Below, piece by piece: positions 6,405-8,682 of a DNA stretch of 8,682 bases (positions are counted from its first letter, which is position 1; each line of letters begins with the position of its first letter). Below the pieces are notes generated by a model. The model saw only the letters and a list, made by a program, of their open reading frames with translations. It was not told the DNA's origin and made no database searches. A program made the position numbers and the translations under genes. The DNA comes from Candidatus Harrisonbacteria bacterium RIFOXYD1_FULL_40_9 (GTDB lineage Bacteria; Patescibacteriota; Minisyncoccia; UBA6257; XYD1-FULL-40-9). The DNA is taken from the NCBI GenBank assembly GCA_001818015.1, contig MHJO01000023.1, positions 1,402-10,083 on the forward strand, given 5' to 3'.

Positions 6405-7553
6405 TTAAAGAATACCTTTTTTTATCTTTTCGCGCAGTATCTCGACATAGGTATTAAAGAAATAGAGGTTATGAAATGTAAGCAACTTCATGCCCGTGAT
6501 TTCTTCAGCTCTAAAAAGATGGCACAAGTAACTGCGCGTATATGTTTCGCACACCATACATATACATTTCTTATCAAGTGGATTTTTGTCTTTTAGATAC
6601 TTAGATTGATTAAGATTAAGCTTGCCTCCACTTACAAATGCAATTCCCCTCCTTCCATAATGGGTAGGCACAGTGCAGTCAAATAAATCAATGCCGCTTT
6701 TAATAACATCTTCCATATCCTCTAGATAACCAATTCCCAAAAGGTGCCGAGGCCTTTCTTCATTGAGTCGAGGAATTGTCCACTTTAAAATATCTCTCAT
6801 CATTTCTTTACTGCTTCCCAAATCTCCTCCAATACCAAATCCGTCAAATGGAAGCGAATTAATAAAGCCTGCACTTTCTTCACGCAAATCCTTAAAATGA
6901 GATCCCTGAATAATGCCAAAAAGCGCCTGATTTTTTGATTTTCTTGCTTTAAGGCACGCCTTCGCCCACACATGAGTTCTTTTAAGCGACTCAACAATAT
7001 ATGCCCTCTCTGCAAGTGGAGATGTGCACTCATCAAATGCAAAAATAATATCCGCACCGATATTTTCCTGAATCTTAATGGATTCACGAGGACCCATAAA
7101 AAGCTCGCGCCCGTCAATGGGTGAACGAAAAGTCACTCCATCGTCAGTAATTTTCAAAAACTTAGGCTGAGTATTTTTCTTAATATCTTTTTCTCCATGT
7201 ACACCCGGAAATATCTTTAATATTTTCCCTACTTTTGTATCTCTCCCAAATCCCAAGCTAAATACCTGAAATCCGCCCGAATCTGTCATAAGCGGGCGAT
7301 CCCAATTCATAAATTTATGAATACCTCCCGCAGATTTCAAAATTTTCTCTCCCGGCCTCAAGTGAAGGTGAAATGTATTCGAAATTAAAATCTGGCTTTT
7401 CGTCGCTTTCGCTTCATCTGCACTTAATGTTTTTACCGTTGCACGAGTAGCAACAGGCACAAGCGAAGGAGTCAAGACTTCACCATGAGAAGTTTTGAGA
7501 ACTCCAAGCCGAGCTCGAGATTTTTTTGATTTCTTTAGTATCTTAAATTCCAT
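6405..7553 (-). CDS. tgt: tRNA-guanine(34) transglycosylase (TGT), probably queuine-using
   Basis: A 382-residue TIM-barrel enzyme that exchanges G34 of GUN-anticodon tRNAs for a 7-deazaguanine base. Key residues from the ATG at 7551-7553 are D91 in MTDSGGFQVFSL (general acid/base), D174-E175-C176 (base recognition), Q216 in IIQGS, D292 in FDCTVPT (nucleophile), and zinc ligands C330, C332, C335 and H361. The frame stays open upstream to 7706, but those 51 extra codons overlap the transposase 3' end and the terminator and look nothing like TGT; MEFKILKKSKKSRARLG is a normal TGT start. Oddities: the base-pocket loop reads GGDLGSS (242-248) where bacteria have GGL(S/A)VGE; PTHYGRRG (296-303) replaces PTRxGRNG; and there is an insertion of about 25-30 residues at 103-133. 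It is the first gene of the minus-strand cluster, followed 3 bases later by qng1. Confidence 0.96.
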   Translation of the reverse strand: MEFKILKKSKKSRARLGVLKTSHGEVLTPSLVPVATRATVKTLSADEAKATKSQILISNTFHLHLRPGEKILKSAGGIHKFMNWDRPLMTDSGGFQVFSLGFGRDTKVGKILKIFPGVHGEKDIKKNTQPKFLKITDDGVTFRSPIDGRELFMGPRESIKIQENIGADIIFAFDECTSPLAERAYIVESLKRTHVWAKACLKARKSKNQALFGIIQGSHFKDLREESAGFINSLPFDGFGIGGDLGSSKEMMRDILKWTIPRLNEERPRHLLGIGYLEDMEDVIKSGIDLFDCTVPTHYGRRGIAFVSGGKLNLNQSKYLKDKNPLDKKCICMVCETYTRSYLCHLFRAEEITGMKLLTFHNLYFFNTYVEILREKIKKGIL

Positions 7554-7563
7554 ACAAATGCCT

Positions 7564-7572
7564 ATTCTAGCA
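7564..7572 (-). promoter_or_regulatory. Candidate extended -10 promoter element for tgt
   Basis: The minus strand reads TGCTAGAAT, a TGn-extended -10 with TAGAAT (5 of 6 matches), ending 10 bases before the tgt ATG. The -35 region falls inside the terminator stem, where only a weak TTGGTC/TTTGGT is found; an extended -10 often needs no good -35. The predicted leader is about 3-4 bases, too short for a Shine-Dalgarno sequence. It would drive tgt and qng1 independently of the transposase gene. Confidence 0.5.
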
Positions 7573-7575
7573 TAG

Positions 7576-7608
7576 AAAAAGCTCCGACCAAAGTCCGGTC
7601 GGAGCTTT
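7576..7608 (-). terminator. Rho-independent terminator of the transposase gene
   Basis: A perfect 12-base inverted repeat: AAAGCTCCGACC at 7578-7589 and its complement at 7597-7608, with a 7-base loop. On the minus strand the GC-rich stem runs straight into TTTTTC (7580-7575), a proper U-tract. On the plus strand the stem is followed by TTTCC and then A residues, so termination there is less likely. It begins 12 bases after the last of the transposase stop codons and ends just before the tgt promoter, separating the two transcripts. Confidence 0.88.
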
Positions 7609-7620
7609 CCAAAAAAAGAA

Positions 7621-7629
7621 CTACTACTA
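7621..7629 (-). other. Three tandem in-frame TAG stop codons
   Basis: The transposase frame ends with TAG at 7627-7629, followed immediately in frame by TAG at 7624-7626 and TAG at 7621-7623. The run could guard against readthrough of amber codons, or be a small triplet repeat at the end of the element. Confidence 0.9.
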
Positions 7630-8682
7630 CGCCGTCGCTGTCGGAGCAGGCTCCAAGTTGTGGCGAGCCTCAACGGCCTTCCACTCCTTATAGAGCCACT
7701 CGACAAATTTTGTGAGTGTACGCCAGATGGCCATCTTATGAATATGGCCGTCAGTGTACCGCTTCACGGTCGCCGCCTTCTTCACCTTCTTGCCATTCTT
7801 CGCGGGCGTATCGGGCGACGAAACTTCCTCTGCGTGCCCATTCCCACTTCCGCTTCGCGGGACTTCAACGGGCACGGGATGCTTTGCCCGGAGCTTCGCC
7901 TTGTACTCGCGAAGCTTCCGACCCCAAACAGAATCAGGGTTCCGATTGAACTGATCGCCGAGCAGGTAAAGCGCCTGCCTCGCCGCCGGCGACCAATTCG
8001 AAACTTCCCCTCGCCGCTTCCGTGCGAAGCGCCCGTCCGAAAGGACGTGCACTCCGCAGAAAGCCTTAAGCTTCGCGTCGCTCTTGAAGCGACGAATGTC
8101 GCCAATGGGGACAATGATCCCCGCGGCGAGCACCTCCCCACAGCCCCTTACGGGCTCGAGGACGTACGTCCACACATCAAGTTGAATCAAGAGCTTCCGA
8201 AGCTCCTTCTCACGAGTCTTCTCTTCTTCGAGAAGCTTCGTGAGAATCGGGTCGGAAGCCTTCAAGCGATCGTATTCGTCCTCGAGGTCGCCCTCGGGGT
8301 ACCTTCCCTCTTCCGAGAGGAAGATACTCCCGATGAAGCGCTGCCGGAGACGTTGCGCACATCCCATGCGCGCGAGCTGCGCCTCCTTTCGAGCCGCGAG
8401 CGCTTCCTTCACTCGGATGAAGGCGCGGTCTCGCGGACCAAGCTCGTAGAAGAGGTCCGAAGACTTCTCCACGAGCTCCGCAAGAACGAGGTGATCCTCG
8501 TCCTTCGAGTCAGTCGGACGCCGATCCTTGAAGACGAAAGGCGGCACGCGCATGACGCGCGTCCCAGCCCCAAACTCCTCCGCTCTTCGCGAGAGCGCCG
8601 CAGCAAAGCGGTCGCCCGAACCCCCAAGGATCATGCCGACGGTATCGCCGGCCCGAAGTCCATCGAGAGTCGCTGGAACGGA
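7627..8682 (-). CDS. IS110-family transposase, 5' end beyond window
   Basis: The frame is open from the right edge for 351 codons; an internal ATG lies at 8632-8634, but 16 in-frame codons precede it and the true start is outside. IS110 enzymes are DEDD recombinases that move circular intermediates, some guided by a bridge RNA. Counting from that ATG, the N-terminal RNase-H-like part ends with VMRVPPFVF (27-35) and TDSKDED (41-47), matching the usual TDxxDA acidic pair. A charged helical linker (about 65-150) leads to the Transposase_20 domain: VRGCGEVLAAG (162-172), IGDIRRFKSDAKLKAFCG (177-194), SDG (199-201) at the expected catalytic-Ser site, and HKMAIWRTLTKFVEWLYKEW (299-318). The usual catalytic Glu after the GD-V segment seems replaced (GMILGGSG). 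A low-complexity insert (254-290) splits the C-terminal domain. GC is far above the neighbours. Confidence 0.85.
   Translation of the reverse strand, partial: SVPATLDGLRAGDTVGMILGGSGDRFAAALSRRAEEFGAGTRVMRVPPFVFKDRRPTDSKDEDHLVLAELVEKSSDLFYELGPRDRAFIRVKEALAARKEAQLARMGCAQRLRQRFIGSIFLSEEGRYPEGDLEDEYDRLKASDPILTKLLEEEKTREKELRKLLIQLDVWTYVLEPVRGCGEVLAAGIIVPIGDIRRFKSDAKLKAFCGVHVLSDGRFARKRRGEVSNWSPAARQALYLLGDQFNRNPDSVWGRKLREYKAKLRAKHPVPVEVPRSGSGNGHAEEVSSPDTPAKNGKKVKKAATVKRYTDGHIHKMAIWRTLTKFVEWLYKEWKAVEARHNLEPAPTATA

Larger units (their letters stand above)
7609..8682. mobile_element. IS110-type insertion element, right-hand part
   Basis: Defined by the transposase gene and its base composition. Hand-counted 60-base rows give 55% GC (8041-8100) and 70% GC (7981-8040) here, against 33% (2701-2760) and 38% (5041-5100) in the neighbouring genes. 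The shift happens between about 7554 and 7630. IS110 elements usually lack terminal inverted repeats, so the exact end cannot be set. It may include the terminator hairpin. At most about 70 bases lie between the transposase stop and tgt, too short for a long bridge-RNA end, so any guide RNA should be upstream, beyond the window. Confidence 0.55.

Noticed and set aside
6409..6437. TATTCT as a separate promoter for qng1
   Set aside because: Only 4 of 6 matches, and the -35 position reads CTGCGC. With a 3-base gap after tgt, co-transcription is simpler.
7576..7608. Hairpin as a terminal inverted repeat or bridge RNA of the IS110 element
   Set aside because: It is a perfect stem with a U-tract placed right after the gene, the normal form of a terminator, and it is far too short for a bridge RNA.
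7554..7706. Upstream extension of the tgt frame by 51 codons
   Set aside because: The extension runs through the terminator hairpin and the transposase 3' end, is Ser/Arg-rich without TGT similarity, and the ATG at 7551-7553 gives a normal TGT N-terminus after a good -10 box.
7782..8141. 119-codon minus-strand open frame within the transposase
   Set aside because: It is an alternate frame of a GC-rich gene (Arg/Ser-rich), and the transposase frame has the domain matches.
1..8682. CRISPR array, tRNA, rRNA or alternative genetic code
   Set aside because: No regularly spaced direct repeats, no cloverleaf or CCA-like ends, and no rRNA-like stretch were seen. All long frames read well with standard code, without in-frame TGA.

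Overview
The window looks like chromosomal DNA from a streamlined, AT-rich bacterium, most likely Patescibacteria (Candidate Phyla Radiation, Parcubacteria-like). The reasons are very tight gene packing, an archaeal-type bifunctional phosphoglucose/phosphomannose isomerase in place of classical Pgi, a CTP synthase and a TGT with unusual insertions, few Shine-Dalgarno sequences, and several -10 boxes lying 6-13 bases from start codons. The standard bacterial code fits all genes, and TAA and TAG are the stops seen. The lineage is inferred from family features and was not tested by a search.

Layout. Positions 1-330 (minus) hold the N-terminal half of a DedA-family membrane protein that runs off the left edge. 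It lies 2 bases after a SIS-domain PGI/PMI (333-1307, minus). An approximately 80-base divergent intergenic region with candidate back-to-back promoters separates this from a CDP-alcohol phosphatidyltransferase (1386-2072, plus). That gene ends 4 bases from the convergent pyrG. From 7553 down to 2077 runs a minus-strand cluster: tgt, a queuosine-salvage glycosidase (Qng1/DUF2419), a GlcD/D-lactate-dehydrogenase-like flavoprotein, and pyrG. The right end (7627-8682) is a markedly GC-rich IS110-family transposase gene, open to the right edge, closed by three tandem TAG codons and a strong hairpin terminator.

Functional picture. The most interesting unit is tgt-qng1. Qng1-family enzymes release the base queuine from queuosine 5'-monophosphate, and TGT inserts a 7-deazaguanine base at G34 of GUN-anticodon tRNAs. 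The two genes are 3 bases apart and together suggest scavenging of queuine instead of synthesis. The base-recognition loop of this TGT departs from the bacterial consensus, as would be expected if its substrate is not preQ1. The other genes cover CTP supply (pyrG), phospholipid head-group transfer, hexose-phosphate interconversion and an electron-donating 2-hydroxyacid dehydrogenase. The IS110 element sits directly upstream of tgt and differs sharply in base composition, so it looks like a recent arrival. No CRISPR array, tRNA or rRNA gene was recognised.
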